Below are positions 6,967 through 7,746 of a stretch of 7,746 nucleotides of DNA, one piece after another. A program made the position numbers and the translations under genes. A model generated the notes under the pieces. The model worked only from the letters and a program-made list of their open reading frames with translations. It did not search any database and was not told the origin of the DNA. Within the stretch, counting starts at the first letter, position 1, and each line of letters opens with the position of its first letter. Source of the stretch: Pedobacter sp. (GTDB lineage Bacteria; Bacteroidota; Bacteroidia; Sphingobacteriales; Sphingobacteriaceae); the NCBI GenBank assembly GCA_004295885.1, contig SEDG01000128.1, forward strand, positions 1 to 7,746, read 5' to 3'.

Positions 6967-7063
6967 ACCGTCACTTCACCGTCGCTTCTATGTCGGTTGA
7001 CCGTCGAAAAGCCTGTTTCGACGGTCAACCGACGGTATACCGAGCCTATACGGACGGTAAAAG
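6967..7063. repeat. Inverted array of ACCGTC/GACGGT hexamers phased at 11 bp
   Basis: ACCGTC occurs at 6967, 6978 and 7000, and its complement GACGGT at 7020, 7031 and 7053. Each side is on an exact 11-bp grid with one degenerate unit (6989 on the left, 7042 on the right). 6967-6977 and 6978-6988 are tandem 11-mers with one mismatch; 7020-7030 and 7031-7041 share 9 of 11 bases. The outermost hexamers (6967-6972 and 7053-7058) are exactly symmetric about the centre of the inner hairpin. The block is more GC-rich than its surroundings and lies between the broken hydrolase and the metallophosphoesterase. Its function is not known. A dispersed palindromic element or a multi-site protein-binding region are both possible. 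Confidence 0.75.
6992..7033. repeat. Perfect 18-bp hairpin at the centre of the hexamer array
   Basis: GTCGGTTGACCGTCGAAA (6992-7009) and its exact reverse complement (7016-7033) flank the 6-nt loop AGCCTG. Outside the stem pairing becomes patchy (6982-6984 with 7041-7043, then 6967-6972 with 7053-7058). No U-run follows on either strand, so it is not a standard terminator. A perfect GC-rich stem of this length in AT-rich intergenic DNA suggests a REP- or MITE-like repeat or a structured RNA or DNA site. Confidence 0.9.
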
Positions 7064-7132
7064 AAGAATAAGTCCCCTTACTTAATGTACCAAAAAGCTA
7101 AACTTTTCAGAAGTAGTGATGTTTATCAAATA

Positions 7133-7746
7133 ATGATGAAGATTTTACTCCCTTTAATTATCGGATGCTTTTTGTTAAGCTGCAATTCTGATGAATACAG
7201 CCCAAATCAAGTTTTCAATAGAAATACACCAAGCAATGTTAACGCAAAGGAAATTGCATCGCTACCTCAAAAACCAATTGGAACAACCATACGAATAGCG
7301 GTATCTGGCGACACACAAAGGAGCTATCAAGCGTCCGAATTGTTTGTTGACCAGATTAATGCTAGAAATGATATCGATTTTGTTATTTTAAATGGAGATA
7401 TATCTGATTTTGGGTTATTATTAGAGTTTGATGGCATTTTCAAAATTTATGACCGTTTAAAAGCTCCCTTCATCAGCGTGATTGGTAACCATGACTTAGT
7501 GGCGAATGGCAGGGCAGTTTACGAACGAATGTTCGGGCCACTAAACTTTACCTTTAATTACGCAGGCATCAAATTCATTTGTCACGATACAAATGGCAGG
7601 GAGTATAATTTTAATGGCTCTACGCCTAGTATATCTTGGTTAAAGGCTAATTTGAAGTTAGATGCCGGAACAACAAATTTGGTTGCATTTTCTCATGTCC
7701 CACCAACAGATGGCGATTTCGACCCAAAGTTGGTTAACCCTTATAT
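7133..7746 (+). CDS. Calcineurin-like metallophosphoesterase lipoprotein (3' end outside window)
   Basis: The first 204 codons are visible, and the gene runs off the right edge. A lipoprotein signal peptide MMKILLPLIIGCFLLSC has lipobox LLSC with Cys17. It is followed by NSDEY, an acidic start that loosely resembles the surface-export signal of Bacteroidota lipoproteins. The metallophosphoesterase domain begins near residue 53: SGDTQ (Asp60, Gln62), LNGDISD (Asp89), GNHD (Asn119, His120) and SHVPP (His188). The final GHxH motif would be downstream. The first motif has Gln where many members have His (DxH), a variant known in this superfamily. It probably hydrolyses phosphoesters at the cell surface or in the periplasm; the substrate cannot be named. 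An in-frame ATG at 7085 would add 16 residues ahead of the signal peptide. I prefer 7133 (or 7136) because it gives a normal lipoprotein n-region. No clear promoter motif was found upstream. Confidence 0.88.
   Translation, partial: MMKILLPLIIGCFLLSCNSDEYSPNQVFNRNTPSNVNAKEIASLPQKPIGTTIRIAVSGDTQRSYQASELFVDQINARNDIDFVILNGDISDFGLLLEFDGIFKIYDRLKAPFISVIGNHDLVANGRAVYERMFGPLNFTFNYAGIKFICHDTNGREYNFNGSTPSISWLKANLKLDAGTTNLVAFSHVPPTDGDFDPKLVNPY

Noticed and set aside
6992..7033. Intrinsic terminator for the hydrolase or metallophosphoesterase gene
   Set aside because: The stem is excellent but neither strand has a following U-run, and it lies 80 nt past the pseudogene stop.
7085..7132. Upstream in-frame ATG start for the metallophosphoesterase
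   Set aside because: It would put 16 extra polar residues before a normal lipoprotein signal peptide; the start at 7133 gives the expected n-region.

Overview
The window looks like chromosomal DNA from a Bacteroidota bacterium, most likely Sphingobacteriaceae (Pedobacter-like). The evidence is the AT-rich intergenic DNA, the A-rich leaders without Shine-Dalgarno sites, promoter -7 elements of the TAnnTTTG type, a very large TonB-dependent receptor with an N-terminal carboxypeptidase-regulatory-like domain, and a lipoprotein whose mature N-terminus is acidic. The genus is an inference from the style of the proteins; no rRNA or tRNA is present to confirm it.

Layout: positions 1-740 (minus) hold the 5' part of a secreted dienelactone hydrolase family protein that runs off the left edge. 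A strong intrinsic terminator (806-844) separates it from an Oar-like TonB-dependent outer-membrane receptor (863-4252, minus). A 329-bp AT-rich divergent promoter region (4253-4581) follows, with a good -7 element facing each way. The complete dihydrolipoyl dehydrogenase gene lpdA lies at 4582-5970 (plus). Positions 5971-6160 hold two 40-bp direct repeats and several inverted copies of their core. Positions 6161-6912 hold a YtnP-like metallo-beta-lactamase-fold hydrolase gene broken by an internal deletion with a frameshift. Positions 6913-7132 hold an unusual inverted, 11-bp-phased array of the hexamer ACCGTC/GACGGT around a perfect 18-bp hairpin. A calcineurin-like metallophosphoesterase lipoprotein starts at 7133 and runs off the right edge.

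The genes do not form one pathway. lpdA is the E3 subunit of the 2-oxoacid dehydrogenase and glycine-cleavage complexes. The receptor has no SusD partner next to it, so its cargo cannot be inferred. No defence, CRISPR, phage or transposase gene is visible. The most unusual items are non-coding: the phased hexamer array at 6967-7063 and the repeats at 5970-6135. Together they bracket the decayed hydrolase gene, suggesting a locally unstable or repeat-seeded segment.
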